From JABSSA01 sp039975755 (GTDB taxonomy: Bacteria > Pseudomonadota > Alphaproteobacteria > Rhodobacterales > Rhodobacteraceae), in NCBI GenBank assembly GCA_039975755.1, contig JBDWGM010000004.1:36904-100903 (forward strand): DNA of 64,000 nucleotides, read 5' to 3'. The notes beneath the pieces are model-generated. The model made no database searches. It was not told the origin of the DNA and was given only the letters and a program-made list of their open reading frames with translations. Below are positions 17,096 to 26,849 of this stretch, in pieces; positions within the stretch are counted from its first letter, which is position 1; every line of letters begins with the position of its first letter. The position numbers were made by a program, and so were the translations under genes.

Positions 17096-20000
17096 GCACG
17101 CCAACGACCCAACGCGCGGCCTCAGGTTTGGCCGATCTGTTTGTCGCACGACCCATTTTCGGATTTGTCGTCAATCTCTTGATCCTGATTGCCGGTCTGG
17201 CAGCGTTGTCTTCTGTAGACGTGCGTGAAATGCCGGACATTGATCAGCCAGTTCTTTCGGTGCGCACGACTTACGAAGGCGCAACGCCAACAACCGTCGA
17301 TCAGGAAATCACACAAGTTCTGGAAGATGCGCTGAGCGCATTGGAAGGCCTGTCTTACATAGAATCAAGTTCGACCACTGGGACAAGCAGCATCACCATC
17401 GATCTGTCAGAAGACACAGACATTGACGTGGCCGCAAACGAAGCCCGCGAGATCGTGTCCGCAACCGTGCGCGACCTTCCCAGCGATCTGGAAAATGATC
17501 CAACAGTTTCAAAATCGGACAGCAATGCCGACGCGATCATCCGATTGGCCGTTATGGGGGATGCCAAGCTGGCGGAGCTGACCGCCTTGGCAGAGGGGGT
17601 CATCTATAACAGGCTGTCTTTGATTGATGGGATCGCCGAAGTCACAACGCGAGGGGATCGATCAAATGAGTTTCGTGTAACTCTCGATGATCGCCTCTTG
17701 CTCAGCCGTGGCTTAACGATTTTTGACGTGACCGCTGCGCTTACAGATCTGCGCGACGACACGCCTTTGGGCGCGCTTGAAACAAATGCGCAAACGATTG
17801 CCCTGCAGGTTGGAAATGACGACGTCACCGTTGAGAGTATCGGTCAGATTCTCATCGGGTCGGACACGCGGATCTCTGATGTGGCCTTGGTTCAACTGCT
17901 TCCCGAAGATGTAGACGTGGCAACCCGCGTCAATGGACAAACGGCCATCGGGCTGGACATCACCCGCCAATCTGAGGGGAACACGCTTGAGATTTCGCAA
18001 GCCGTTGGCGTGGCGGTTGAAGAACTTCGCAAAGACCTCCCCGAGGGCGTTGACCTTATCGTCTCATCAGATGACGGCATATTCATCGAAGGCGCGTTGA
18101 CCGAAGTTGTGAAATCCATCGGATTGGCGACAGGGATCGTGATCCTCGTGATTTTTGCGTTCTTGCGGTCGTTCCGCGCGACCCTCATTCCTGCCGTTAC
18201 TATCCCGGTTGCACTGGTTGGAACCGTTGCAGTGATTTGGCTGACAGGCTTTTCAATCAACACGATCAGCCTTTTGGCGCTGGTTTTGGCGACAGGTATG
18301 GTTGTTGATGACTCCATTGTTGTTGTCGAAAACATTGTGCGCAAGCGCAATAACGGAATGGGCGCTTTCGCGGCGGCGGCTTCGGGCACCAACGAAGTTT
18401 TCTTTGCGGTCATATCGACCACAGCAACGCTTGCCGCTGTCTTCATTCCGATCTCGTTTTTACCGGGACAAGCCGGAGGCGTGTTCAGCGAATTCGGATT
18501 TGTTCTGGCATTTGCCATGACATTGTCGTCGATGGCAGCGCTGACCTTGGCGCCCGTTTTGGCCGCACTTCTTGATCCAGGAAAGCCGTCAGAAACCCGA
18601 CAAAGCGAACCTAAGGCGCCCGGCCGTCTGTCGCGCGGTTTCGATTGGATAATGGACTGCGCCATTCGCATGCCTTTGCTTGTACTGGCGATTGCGATCG
18701 GCTTCGCGATGATTGCCTTGGGTGCGGCAAGCCAGTTGGCGTCAACAATCACGCCGACCGAAGACCGTGGCGTATTCTTGGTTCAAGCGCGCGGCGCATC
18801 CGATACCACTTCTGAATATCTCGACTCGCAAGTTGCACAGATCGAAGAAATCCTCGTTCCGTATCAAGAATGCGGACAGGTAAGTTCGGTCCAAAGCATC
18901 ATCGGCATCGGTGGAGGCACAAACGCATTCATCGTGGTACGCCTGCCGGATTGGACAGAGCGTGATTGGTCACAACAGTCGCTTATGGGCCCAATCAACG
19001 GCAAACTTTCGGCCATACCCGGGGTTCGCGTGTTTGCGATCTCACCCAACAGCCTCAACATTCGCGGGGGCGGCAACGGGCTGACCTTTGCGGTGAACGG
19101 TACGAATGTCGACGGCATGACCGATGCGGCAAGTGACCTCGTGGGCGCGATGTCTCAGGACGCCAGTTTTTCAAACCCACAGGTCTCTGGAGACAGTGCG
19201 CGGGCGCAGTATGAAATCACTGTGAATCAAGAAATGGCGGGACTCTTTGGCCTTAGCGAGGCGGATATCACCAGTACGATCAGTGCACTCACGCAGGGCA
19301 CCGTCGCTGTAAGCGTGTTCATAGATGACACTGAAACTGACGTAAACGTCGTACCGGGTGGGCCACCCATCAATGATCCCAGTGACCTTGAAGGTATCCA
19401 GCTCCGCTTGCCAAGTGGCGAATACATCCCATTGTCGTCTACGGCGACTTTGACGCCAGTGGTCAGCCAATCTTCTATTGAACGTCAGGGCGGCACCTTG
19501 GCCGTGTCCGTTCAAGCAAACCTGCCAGACGGTGTGGAACTCGGTGATGCAATCGCCCGTGTTGAAGAGCTTGCAACTGAACATTTGCCCGAAGGCATGG
19601 GGATTATCTTTACAGGTGAGGCCGCGTCTCTCGGAGAAAGCCAAGGTGGCGTGTACACAGTGTTTGGCATTGCCGCGATCGTCGTGTTCCTTGTTCTGGC
19701 CGCCCAGTTTGAAAGTGTCGCAAGCGCAATCGTCATCATGTTGACTGTTCCGTTTGGCCTTGCTGCAGCGCTTCTTGCGATCTCGATCACAGGTGGTTCT
19801 CTGAACTATTACAGCCAGATTGGATTGGTTCTGTTGATCGGGGTTATGGCAAAGAACGGCATCCTCATTGTTGAATTTGCCAATCAACTTCGTGAGGCTG
19901 GGCAAGATATCGACAGCGCCATTCGCGACGCGTTGCGGTTGCGTATCCGCCCCGTGATCATGACGATGGTGTCGACGGTATTTGGCGGCCTTCCCCTTAT

Positions 20001-20202
20001 CTTGTCGACTGGCGCTGGCGCCGAAGCGCGTATTGCCGTGGGTTGGGTCATCGTTGGCGGGCTTGGTTTTGCAACGGTTTTCACCTTGTTCCTAACGCCA
20101 GTGTTCTACCGCTGGATCGCCAACTGGGGTGCGGAACCGGGGACGTCTGCTCGTCGGTTGCAGCACGAGAAACATCCTGAACAACTCACTTTTTCGAACT
20201 AA
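17092..20202 (+). CDS. RND multidrug efflux pump, inner-membrane subunit (HAE1/AcrB-like)
   Basis: A 1036-residue proton-driven exporter of normal AcrB length. Seen: an N-terminal membrane helix (FVVNLLILIAGLAALSSV), a large periplasmic porter/docking loop, a TM2-TM6 block around residues 345-500 with the proton-relay Asp pair in VVDDSIVVVENI, a second helix near 545, a second periplasmic loop, and a C-terminal TM8-TM12 block with the essential Lys in GVMAKNGILIVEFA. All key residues look intact. The start codon overlaps the adaptor stop, so the two are coupled. No outer-membrane TolC-type channel lies nearby; a distant one would be shared. The substrate range cannot be told from sequence. 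Confidence 0.93.
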   Translation: MSTPTTQRAASGLADLFVARPIFGFVVNLLILIAGLAALSSVDVREMPDIDQPVLSVRTTYEGATPTTVDQEITQVLEDALSALEGLSYIESSSTTGTSSITIDLSEDTDIDVAANEAREIVSATVRDLPSDLENDPTVSKSDSNADAIIRLAVMGDAKLAELTALAEGVIYNRLSLIDGIAEVTTRGDRSNEFRVTLDDRLLLSRGLTIFDVTAALTDLRDDTPLGALETNAQTIALQVGNDDVTVESIGQILIGSDTRISDVALVQLLPEDVDVATRVNGQTAIGLDITRQSEGNTLEISQAVGVAVEELRKDLPEGVDLIVSSDDGIFIEGALTEVVKSIGLATGIVILVIFAFLRSFRATLIPAVTIPVALVGTVAVIWLTGFSINTISLLALVLATGMVVDDSIVVVENIVRKRNNGMGAFAAAASGTNEVFFAVISTTATLAAVFIPISFLPGQAGGVFSEFGFVLAFAMTLSSMAALTLAPVLAALLDPGKPSETRQSEPKAPGRLSRGFDWIMDCAIRMPLLVLAIAIGFAMIALGAASQLASTITPTEDRGVFLVQARGASDTTSEYLDSQVAQIEEILVPYQECGQVSSVQSIIGIGGGTNAFIVVRLPDWTERDWSQQSLMGPINGKLSAIPGVRVFAISPNSLNIRGGGNGLTFAVNGTNVDGMTDAASDLVGAMSQDASFSNPQVSGDSARAQYEITVNQEMAGLFGLSEADITSTISALTQGTVAVSVFIDDTETDVNVVPGGPPINDPSDLEGIQLRLPSGEYIPLSSTATLTPVVSQSSIERQGGTLAVSVQANLPDGVELGDAIARVEELATEHLPEGMGIIFTGEAASLGESQGGVYTVFGIAAIVVFLVLAAQFESVASAIVIMLTVPFGLAAALLAISITGGSLNYYSQIGLVLLIGVMAKNGILIVEFANQLREAGQDIDSAIRDALRLRIRPVIMTMVSTVFGGLPLILSTGAGAEARIAVGWVIVGGLGFATVFTLFLTPVFYRWIANWGAEPGTSARRLQHEKHPEQLTFSN

Positions 20203-20218
20203 AGGAGGTATCAAAACG

Positions 20219-21148
20219 ATGTTCCTAATCACAAGCAAACCCGTTGCTGTATCCGCAGCTGCCTTCATTGTCACAGCGGCAGCTCCAGCTCACGCTCATG
20301 ATATCACGGATGTTTTCTTGACTGATCGGTCCGCGACCTGTGCGGATTACGCGGCTGAACACACCGCCTCGGCAACGGATATTTTCACCAAAGAAGACCA
20401 CAACGCCGAAGTTTTGATCACGACCGACGGAGCAACATGTACAATCGCGTCCAACGCTGTCCCGAACCACGACTTTAATGCAGCAGAGGGCTTCTTCCAC
20501 GGCTTTGCCCCACAAAATCAAACCTACAGCATTTCAGCGAACCCTGTGGCGACCGAAACCCCTACTCCGCTCACGCTAGGCATCGATAACGCGGTGTTTT
20601 TGAACGGTGTTAAGCTCGATCTGGTCGCGGCAGGTTGCTATGGCGTTTCCAACGGTTTGTTTGGGTGTTTCGATATGACGACACCCTATCGTTATGACCC
20701 AATGGGCGCGGGAAGCAGCCAATTTGGTGCCGATAAGCATAACGCGCATACTCAACCCGACGGTCTGTATCATTACCACGGTAACCCCGTTGCTCTTTTT
20801 GAGCAGGACAACCCAACTGAAGCATCGCCTGTTATTGGCTTTGCCGCAGACGGTTTCCCAATCTTTGGCAGCTTTATCAATGACAACGGCACCATCCGCG
20901 CCGCGACCACAAGCTATCAATTGAAATCCGGCACTCGTCCGGATGGCGACGAGGGACCCGGTGGTGCCTATGACGGAACCTTTATTGATGATTGGGAATT
21001 CGTAGAAGGACTTGGCGATCTCGATCAATGCAACGGCATGTACCAAGATGGTGTCTATGGCTATGTCGTCACCGCGACCTATCCACATGTGATGGGGTGC
21101 TTTACAGGAACGCCTCACCCGTCCTTTACGAAACCACGTCCAGAATAG
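20219..21148 (+). CDS. Exported YHYH domain protein
   Basis: A 309-residue protein with a Sec signal peptide (MFLITSKPVAVSAAAFIVTA, cleavage after AHA). The mature part matches the YHYH family, including DGLYHYHGNP near residue 185 and an IGFAADGFPIFGSF block after it. The start at 20219 was chosen for its AAAGGAGGT site; the frame stays open further upstream inside the pump gene. It lies 16 bp after the RND pump on the same strand, so it is probably the last gene of the TetR-adaptor-pump operon. The family has no established activity; the many His residues suggest a metal ligand role, which is inference. A hairpin lies beyond it. Confidence 0.82.
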   Translation: MFLITSKPVAVSAAAFIVTAAAPAHAHDITDVFLTDRSATCADYAAEHTASATDIFTKEDHNAEVLITTDGATCTIASNAVPNHDFNAAEGFFHGFAPQNQTYSISANPVATETPTPLTLGIDNAVFLNGVKLDLVAAGCYGVSNGLFGCFDMTTPYRYDPMGAGSSQFGADKHNAHTQPDGLYHYHGNPVALFEQDNPTEASPVIGFAADGFPIFGSFINDNGTIRAATTSYQLKSGTRPDGDEGPGGAYDGTFIDDWEFVEGLGDLDQCNGMYQDGVYGYVVTATYPHVMGCFTGTPHPSFTKPRPE

Positions 21149-21201
21149 GTTTTGTTGCCACCAATCCTCATTTGGGAAAGGTGGCATAAACCCAACATCA
21201 A

Positions 21202-21228
21202 AAGCTTCGGTGTGTTTTTTCGAAGCTT
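21202..21228. terminator. Bidirectional hairpin between convergent operons
   Basis: AAGCTTCG and CGAAGCTT form a perfect 8-bp stem whose loop carries a run of six T. It sits between the ends of the convergent YHYH and BKACE genes. The T-run in the loop, not after the stem, makes it atypical for intrinsic termination. Confidence 0.5.
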
Positions 21229-21289
21229 CTGTGCGAGTGCTGGTTTCTCTTAAAATTCGACAGGGAACTCCGCGGTAGGACGCGTTGTC

Positions 21290-22228
21290 CTAGAAATTTA
21301 CGCGATCACCGCCTTTTAGATCTAGGATCTCTCGGGCTTCATCGGGGGTGGCGACCTGGCATCCTAGATCTTCGACAATACGTCTGACTTTGGCAACTTG
21401 TTGGGCGTTGCTTTCTGCCAAATGACCTCGCGAAATGAACAAGCTGTCCTCGAGCCCAACGCGCACATGACCGCCCATCTGACTTGCAGTGGTCGCCATA
21501 GAGATTTGCGATGCTCCCGCGGACAAGATCGACCAGCGGTAATCATCACCGAACAACTTATCAGCCGTCTTTTTCATAAACACCAGATTGTCGATATCAG
21601 CGCCAATCCCACCTAAGATACCCATGACAAACTGGATAAACACAGGCGCCTTGAACAATCCCGTGTCCATGCAGAATTTCAGGTTATACAAATGGCCCAC
21701 GTCATAGCATTCATGTTCAAACTTAATGTCATGCGGGGCAAGCGTTTCGGCGGCTTCGCGAATATCTCGGAATGTATTGCGGAAGATATTGCCATCTGAA
21801 CCCGAGACATAGTCTTTTTCCCAATCGAACTTCCAATCATCATCGCCATAGCGTTTGGCCAAGGGATGAAAACTGAAATTCATCGACCCCATATTCATGC
21901 TGCACATTTCGGCGCTGAAGGTGGCGGCAGGTTTGATCCGGTCTTGGATCGAAAGGGTGAGTGAGCCACCGGTCGAGATATTCACGACCGCGTCACTGGC
22001 TTGCTTGATACGCCCCAAGAACGGGCTGAAATCATCTGGGTTAACAGAGGGTGCACCCGTTTCATTGTCACGGGCATGCAGATGCAAGATGGATGCACCC
22101 GCTTCTGCGGCTTCGATCGCTTGGGCCGCGATATCGTCATACGTATAGGGTAAGGCATCCGACATGGTTGGCGTGTGTATTGCGCCTGTAACGGCACAGG
22201 TGATGATGGTTTTTTGTTGCTTCGCCAT
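21290..22228 (-). CDS. Beta-keto acid cleavage enzyme (BKACE, DUF849)
   Basis: A 312-residue TIM-barrel enzyme of the 3-keto-5-aminohexanoate-cleavage family, which condenses a beta-keto acid with acetyl-CoA to give acetoacetate and a new acyl-CoA. The zinc-binding HLHAR block is at residues 49-53, the conserved N-terminal CAVTGAIHTP block at 11-20, and VGLEDSLF near the C-terminus. It closes an operon that also holds a LIV-type importer, two dehydrogenases, a cupin and a cyclase, so it probably performs the final carbon-chain cleavage of an imported compound. The family acts on many keto acids (3-keto-5-aminohexanoate, dehydrocarnitine and others), and the substrate cannot be fixed from sequence. 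Confidence 0.88.
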   Translation of the reverse strand: MAKQQKTIITCAVTGAIHTPTMSDALPYTYDDIAAQAIEAAEAGASILHLHARDNETGAPSVNPDDFSPFLGRIKQASDAVVNISTGGSLTLSIQDRIKPAATFSAEMCSMNMGSMNFSFHPLAKRYGDDDWKFDWEKDYVSGSDGNIFRNTFRDIREAAETLAPHDIKFEHECYDVGHLYNLKFCMDTGLFKAPVFIQFVMGILGGIGADIDNLVFMKKTADKLFGDDYRWSILSAGASQISMATTASQMGGHVRVGLEDSLFISRGHLAESNAQQVAKVRRIVEDLGCQVATPDEAREILDLKGGDRVNF

Positions 22229-22231
22229 TGC

Positions 22232-23245
22232 CTAGGCTCCTTTGTCCGCGTTGTCCGTTTGAACGCGATAGCTGAGGGGGAATAGTTCGAGATCAAAGCG
22301 ATTGCGGATCAAACCCCACACGCCTTTCGGAGCCTTGAGCATGATGCCTATCGCAACGAGGCCCAGAACGATTAGGTAGATTGTGCCAAGATCGGCCAGC
22401 GTTTCGCGCAATGCGAAAAACAAGATTGTGCCTATGATCGGCCCTTCAAGAGTTCCGATACCGCCGATGACAACGATGAAAATCACAAAAGCGGTCCAGT
22501 CATTTACCGAAAACGCAGCGTCCGGTGAGATCCGCAGTTTTTGCAAAAAGATCAGTCCGCCGATGATCGCCGTAAAGGCCGACGTAACAACATAGACTTC
22601 CAGCTTGGTGCGCCAGATGTTGATTCCCAACCCTGCTGCCGCAACCTCACTGTCACGGATCGCCGTGAGAGCAAGCCCGCGTCTTGACCGCAAGAACAGA
22701 TAGACACAGCCCATGACTACGACGGCCGCACCCAATGCCAACCAATAGCTCAACGCTTCTCGGCCCGACCGCGAGTCCGCAAGAGACTTGACCACGTCGA
22801 CGGGCAATGAAGATCCAGATCCCCCGCCCAAGGATGAGACTTGCGCAAAGCTTAGCCGGAAAACTTCAGCCATGACCCAAGTGCCGATGGCGAAATACGC
22901 ACCTTTTAGACGGAAAATCAGACCTGCAATTGGGACCGACAACATACCAGCCAGCACGCCGCCAGCGAGAATGGCCACAATCGGATGCAGCCCAGCAAAC
23001 ATTGTCAGTGCGAACAACAAATATCCGCCAAAGCCGACATAGGCTTGCTGACCAACTGAAACGAGACCTGCATACCCGGCCATCAAGTTCCAAAGCACTG
23101 CGAGAGAAAGGTAGAGGTAAATTTCACCGAGAAGACGTAGGTCTGCGCGCCCGGCCCACCAAGGCGCCGCAGCGAGTACGATAAGGCCTAGGGCGGCGAC
23201 AACCATCGCGACCTGTGCTGAACGGCTGGATCTGACAATACGCAT
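22232..23245 (-). CDS. LIV-type ABC transporter permease (LivM-like)
   Basis: A 337-residue inner-membrane permease of the branched-chain-amino-acid (HAAT) transporter family. It has about ten hydrophobic segments and the family block LAVLWNLMAGYAGLVSVGQQAYVG near residue 55, with a conserved loop SRRGLALTAIRDSEVAAAGLGI near residue 190 that contacts the ATPase. The frame stays open to 23401, but the ATG at 23245, two bases after the LivH stop, gives the normal start. Three bases separate it from the BKACE gene. With LivH, LivF, LivG and the binding protein it forms a complete importer; the substrate is probably the precursor of the keto acid cleaved by BKACE. Confidence 0.9.
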   Translation of the reverse strand: MRIVRSSRSAQVAMVVAALGLIVLAAAPWWAGRADLRLLGEIYLYLSLAVLWNLMAGYAGLVSVGQQAYVGFGGYLLFALTMFAGLHPIVAILAGGVLAGMLSVPIAGLIFRLKGAYFAIGTWVMAEVFRLSFAQVSSLGGGSGSSLPVDVVKSLADSRSGREALSYWLALGAAVVVMGCVYLFLRSRRGLALTAIRDSEVAAAGLGINIWRTKLEVYVVTSAFTAIIGGLIFLQKLRISPDAAFSVNDWTAFVIFIVVIGGIGTLEGPIIGTILFFALRETLADLGTIYLIVLGLVAIGIMLKAPKGVWGLIRNRFDLELFPLSYRVQTDNADKGA

Positions 23246-23247
23246 GG

Positions 23248-24111
23248 TCAATGGGCCACCCTCGGAAACAGGCCTTGCGGACGCACAGCCAATACAACCA
23301 GGAATGCGATATGACCTGAAAGTAACTGCCAACCTGGATCGATCTTGGCACCAATGGTTTGGGCAACGCCAAGAATGATGCCACCAGAAAGTGTGCCCCA
23401 TAAATTGCCCAAACCACCAATGATCACGGCCTCAAATCCAAAGATCAGGCGTGCGCCACCAACAGACGGATCGAAGCTTGTGCGCACCCCCAGAAGGATG
23501 CCAGCAATCGCTGTCACGGCCAGCGCCAAGGCCATCGCCATCCCGAAAACATGCGCCTTGTTTAGGCCCATTAGTTGCGCGATGTCGGAATTGTCTGAAG
23601 TCGCCCGAAAGGCGCGACCCAATGATGTCCGGTAAAACATGAACTGAAGCGCTGCGATCACGGCTACGGCGATCGCAAACGTCAACAAAGGTAAAACGCC
23701 CACTGTCAGCCCACCCAGCGGCAAACTTGCAGTTTCAACTATGCCCGCGTTCAATTTTTGTGGATCGGCAGAATAGCCTTCAAGCAGTGCATTCTGAATG
23801 ATGACAGATAGACCAAAGGTGACCAGCAAAGGTGGCAGAATATCATCGCCAAGTGTCCGGTTGAGAATCCCGCGTTGCAACACATACCCGATCCCAGCCA
23901 TCGCAGGCATAACAATCAAAAGGGCCACAAACGGATGAATTCCAAGCATGACTGTTGTTGACAGACCTAAATAGGCCGCCAACACAATCAGGTCACCATG
24001 GGCGATATTCACCAGCCGCATGACGCCAAAAATCAGCGACAAACCGGCGGCAAACAACGCATATAGCCCGCCCAACAATGTGCCTTGCACGATGGCTGAA
24101 ACCCAATCCAT
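23248..24111 (-). CDS. LIV-type ABC transporter permease (LivH-like)
   Basis: A 287-residue membrane permease of full family length, with about eight hydrophobic segments. The start block GTLLGGLYALFAAGLSLIFG and the nearby VNIAHGDLIVLAAYLG are typical of LivH. The loop TSLGRAFRATSDNSDIAQLMG near residue 175 is the ATPase-contact region. It overlaps the LivF gene by one base (TAATG) and is followed within two bases by LivM, so translation is coupled. It forms the heterodimeric channel with LivM. Confidence 0.9.
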   Translation of the reverse strand: MDWVSAIVQGTLLGGLYALFAAGLSLIFGVMRLVNIAHGDLIVLAAYLGLSTTVMLGIHPFVALLIVMPAMAGIGYVLQRGILNRTLGDDILPPLLVTFGLSVIIQNALLEGYSADPQKLNAGIVETASLPLGGLTVGVLPLLTFAIAVAVIAALQFMFYRTSLGRAFRATSDNSDIAQLMGLNKAHVFGMAMALALAVTAIAGILLGVRTSFDPSVGGARLIFGFEAVIIGGLGNLWGTLSGGIILGVAQTIGAKIDPGWQLLSGHIAFLVVLAVRPQGLFPRVAH

Positions 24112-24821
24112 TATGCTTCTACTCCAAAATAGGCGCGAGTGATCTCCTCGCGCGAAACGGTGTCAGTCGTACCCGACAGCGACACGCGACCCTCTTGCAA
24201 ACAGTAAACCCGCGATGACACTGAAAGCGCCTTGCTGATGTCTTGTTCAACAATCAAAGCCGTCATTCCGTCGCCTACGATTTGGGGCAACGCGTCATAG
24301 ATGGTTTTGATTATTACAGGAGCGAGACCTAAGCTGATCTCATCGAAGAGAATGACATCTGGGTTGGCCATCAATGCACGCCCAATTGCAACCATCTGTT
24401 GCTGGCCACCAGAGAGTGTCGTTGAGGCCTGATCCCGGCGTTCTTTCAAGATCGGGAAAAGAGAATAGACAGTTGCCAACGACCATGGCCCGGCACGACC
24501 AGTTTGCGCCCCGATCAATAGATTCTCTTCCACCGAAAGTGAGGGGAACAATTGGCGTCCTTCTGGAACCAGTGCGATACCTTCCTGTGCAACTTGATCC
24601 GCCCGCAGCGTTCCAATTGCTTTGCCTTGGTAGGAAACTTGCGCAGATTGGTTTGACAAAAGGCCGGATATGGATCGCATCAAGGTCGTCTTGCCTGCAC
24701 CATTCGCACCGATAATTGCCACCACTTCGCCCGCATAGATGTCCATGTCGACGCCAAACAACGCTTGGAAATCGCCGTAATGGGCATCCAATTTATGCAA
24801 GGATAAAACAGGATCAGTCAT
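24111..24821 (-). CDS. LIV-type ABC transporter ATPase (LivF-like)
   Basis: A 236-residue ATPase with Walker A (GANGAGKTT, near residue 39), the LivF-typical ALVPEGRQLFPSLSVEENLLIG stretch, signature LSGGQQQM, and Walker B (PDVILFDEISLGL). The ATG at 24821 overlaps the end of LivG and gives the usual LivF length; an upstream in-frame TTG is less likely. It powers the LivHM channel together with LivG. Confidence 0.9.
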   Translation of the reverse strand: MTDPVLSLHKLDAHYGDFQALFGVDMDIYAGEVVAIIGANGAGKTTLMRSISGLLSNQSAQVSYQGKAIGTLRADQVAQEGIALVPEGRQLFPSLSVEENLLIGAQTGRAGPWSLATVYSLFPILKERRDQASTTLSGGQQQMVAIGRALMANPDVILFDEISLGLAPVIIKTIYDALPQIVGDGMTALIVEQDISKALSVSSRVYCLQEGRVSLSGTTDTVSREEITRAYFGVEA

Positions 24822-25542
24822 CGGCGTCGATCCCAAGGTAGATTTCTTTCACTTCGGCACTGTCCATAATTTCTTTCGGTGGGCCTTCGGCAATCTTGCG
24901 ACCAAAATCGATGACGATCAGACGTTCGGCGACAGCCATCAGGGCATGGACAACATGTTCGATCCAAATGATGGTCGTGCCTTTGGCGTGGATCCGTTGG
25001 ATGGTCGCAATCAAAGCTCCGCATTCCGCATCGGTAAGCCCGCCTGCGATTTCATCAAGCAACAGCAGTTTGGGTTTCGCCGCCAATGCGCGCGCCAGCT
25101 CCAAACGTTTGCGTTCCGAGAGTGACAATGCGCCAGCCCGCATGTTCGCCTTTTCCGCTAACCCAGTTTCATGCAGAACGTCCAAGGCATGGGCCTCGGC
25201 CTCACGCGCGCGCAAACCTGCGCCCTGGCTGGCACCAACGAGCGCGTTTTCAAACACTGTCATCCCGACAAAAGGTTGAGGGATTTGGAAAGATCTTGCC
25301 ACGCCCATTTTACAGCGCGCAGCAGGTGGTGTTTTGGTGATATCCTGTCCATCAAACCGGATCGTCCCACTATCAGGGGGCAACGATCCGGTAATAAGAT
25401 TGAACAGAGACGTCTTGCCCGCGCCGTTTGGCCCAAGAATGCCAACAGCTTCGCCTTGTGCCACGTCAAAGCTAGTGGCATCTGCGACTACGACTGCGCC
25501 AAACGATTTTTGCAGAGCCGTGACAGAAAGAAGAGCGGACAA
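24814..25542 (-). CDS. LIV-type ABC transporter ATPase (LivG-like)
   Basis: A 242-residue ATPase. Walker A is GPNGAGKTS near residue 38, the LivG-type GVARSFQIPQPFVGMTVFEN block follows, then the signature LSLSERKRLELARAL (the family's variant of LSGGQ) and Walker B LLLLDEIAGGL. The C-terminal VKEIYLG is the usual LivG ending. It overlaps LivF by eight bases and follows the binding-protein gene by 12 bp. The partner genes make this a complete HAAT importer. Confidence 0.9.
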   Translation of the reverse strand: MSALLSVTALQKSFGAVVVADATSFDVAQGEAVGILGPNGAGKTSLFNLITGSLPPDSGTIRFDGQDITKTPPAARCKMGVARSFQIPQPFVGMTVFENALVGASQGAGLRAREAEAHALDVLHETGLAEKANMRAGALSLSERKRLELARALAAKPKLLLLDEIAGGLTDAECGALIATIQRIHAKGTTIIWIEHVVHALMAVAERLIVIDFGRKIAEGPPKEIMDSAEVKEIYLGIDADD

Positions 25543-25554
25543 GACGAAATCTCC

Positions 25555-26826
25555 TTAGCTCAACAACTTTAAGTCGCCGCCCAACGGAATGTTGGTTGCA
25601 GCCGCGTTGTTGGTGATGACCAGTTCCAAGTTGTCGCCAGTTTTCTGCCACTGCCCCGCAACCAATGGAGTCTTGGTCACGTTTGGCACAGGACCCGCGC
25701 CAAAGTTCACATCCCCCACAATCGTCGACATGTTTGTTGTCTTGATTGCTTCGACAATGGCCATTGGATCATCCAAGTCCGCCACACGCGACACCACATC
25801 TTTCACGACCTCAAACAACGCGTGTTTGAATCCGATCGGTTGTGTCCATGGACGGCCCGTTGCCACAGTGTATCCGTTCGCCAAATCACCGGCACTCATT
25901 CCTGACAGCGAGGAATTGAACGGATGGTTCGGGCTCCACCAGATCTCAGACGTCAACCCGTCTCCACGATCGCCGAGGCTTTCGATAACGGAAGGGAACA
26001 GCAGCGCTTTGCCGATTGTTACGACTTTGGGGCGGAACTCCTGCTGCGCGGCCTGCGCCCAGAAAGTCGCAAAGTCCGGCGCGATCATGTTACCGGTGAT
26101 GATCTCGCAGCCTGCCTCTTTAAAGGCGGCAATGTAATTCGAGAAATCATCGTTGAGAGGTTGATAGCGGCCCGGGTCAGTGAGCGAATAACCAGCCTCA
26201 GCCAGCGGTTTGGGAAAGCCAAGCTCGGGATCACCCCAAGCGTTGCCGTCCGCATCATTCGGGAACAAACCACCGATTTTTTTAGCGGCACCAGAGTTGC
26301 CCCACAGATCGAGGAAATTGCCGATGACATCCTCAAGGCCCCAGAAGAAGTGGTAAGTGAAATCAAACCCCTCAGCCGAGTTGCCGTTGCGGCCAAAGAA
26401 ATACGGCTGCCACGGGCAATCAGTCGTAATGCATGGAACCTCGTTTATTTCAGCCTGATCCGACACTGGGTTTGTCGTGTCTGGGGTCGAAGCTGCGACC
26501 ATGATGTCAACTTCGTCACCCAAGATCAGGTCTGCGGCCACTTCTGCAGCACGGTTGGGGTTTGATTGGCTGTCCTTCGAAATGATCTCGATGTTAAAAG
26601 ACTTGCCGTTGTTCTCAACGCCGCCTGAAAAGGCAGCTTGGATGCCTTCAAGGACATAGTCATCCGCTTCGGCAAAGCCTGCCAACGGGCCCGTACGGGG
26701 GCTGACATGACCAATTTTGATAGTTGGCGATTGCGCGTAGGCTCGTCCAGATGTCAGGATAGCAGGTGCGGCGACGGATGCTGCGAGCCCACCCAAAATA
26801 TGGCGTCTGCTTAGTGTCGGTTTCAT
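25555..26826 (-). CDS. LIV-type ABC transporter substrate-binding protein, Tat-exported
   Basis: A 423-residue periplasmic-binding-fold type I protein. The N-terminus carries a twin-arginine signal (TLSRRHILGG, then a hydrophobic stretch and AYA before QSPTIKIG), so it is probably exported folded. The mature part begins with the family block IKIGHVSPRTGPLAGFAEAD. The start at 26826 was chosen because of the GGAGGAG site; an ATG five codons earlier lacks one. It feeds the LivHMGF importer encoded just downstream. Its length is above the usual 370-400. The ligand is unknown; the neighbouring catabolic enzymes point to a carboxylated or amino-substituted compound. Confidence 0.88.
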   Translation of the reverse strand: MKPTLSRRHILGGLAASVAAPAILTSGRAYAQSPTIKIGHVSPRTGPLAGFAEADDYVLEGIQAAFSGGVENNGKSFNIEIISKDSQSNPNRAAEVAADLILGDEVDIMVAASTPDTTNPVSDQAEINEVPCITTDCPWQPYFFGRNGNSAEGFDFTYHFFWGLEDVIGNFLDLWGNSGAAKKIGGLFPNDADGNAWGDPELGFPKPLAEAGYSLTDPGRYQPLNDDFSNYIAAFKEAGCEIITGNMIAPDFATFWAQAAQQEFRPKVVTIGKALLFPSVIESLGDRGDGLTSEIWWSPNHPFNSSLSGMSAGDLANGYTVATGRPWTQPIGFKHALFEVVKDVVSRVADLDDPMAIVEAIKTTNMSTIVGDVNFGAGPVPNVTKTPLVAGQWQKTGDNLELVITNNAAATNIPLGGDLKLLS

Positions 26827-26849
26827 CTTTGCTCCTCCCAAAGCTTTGA

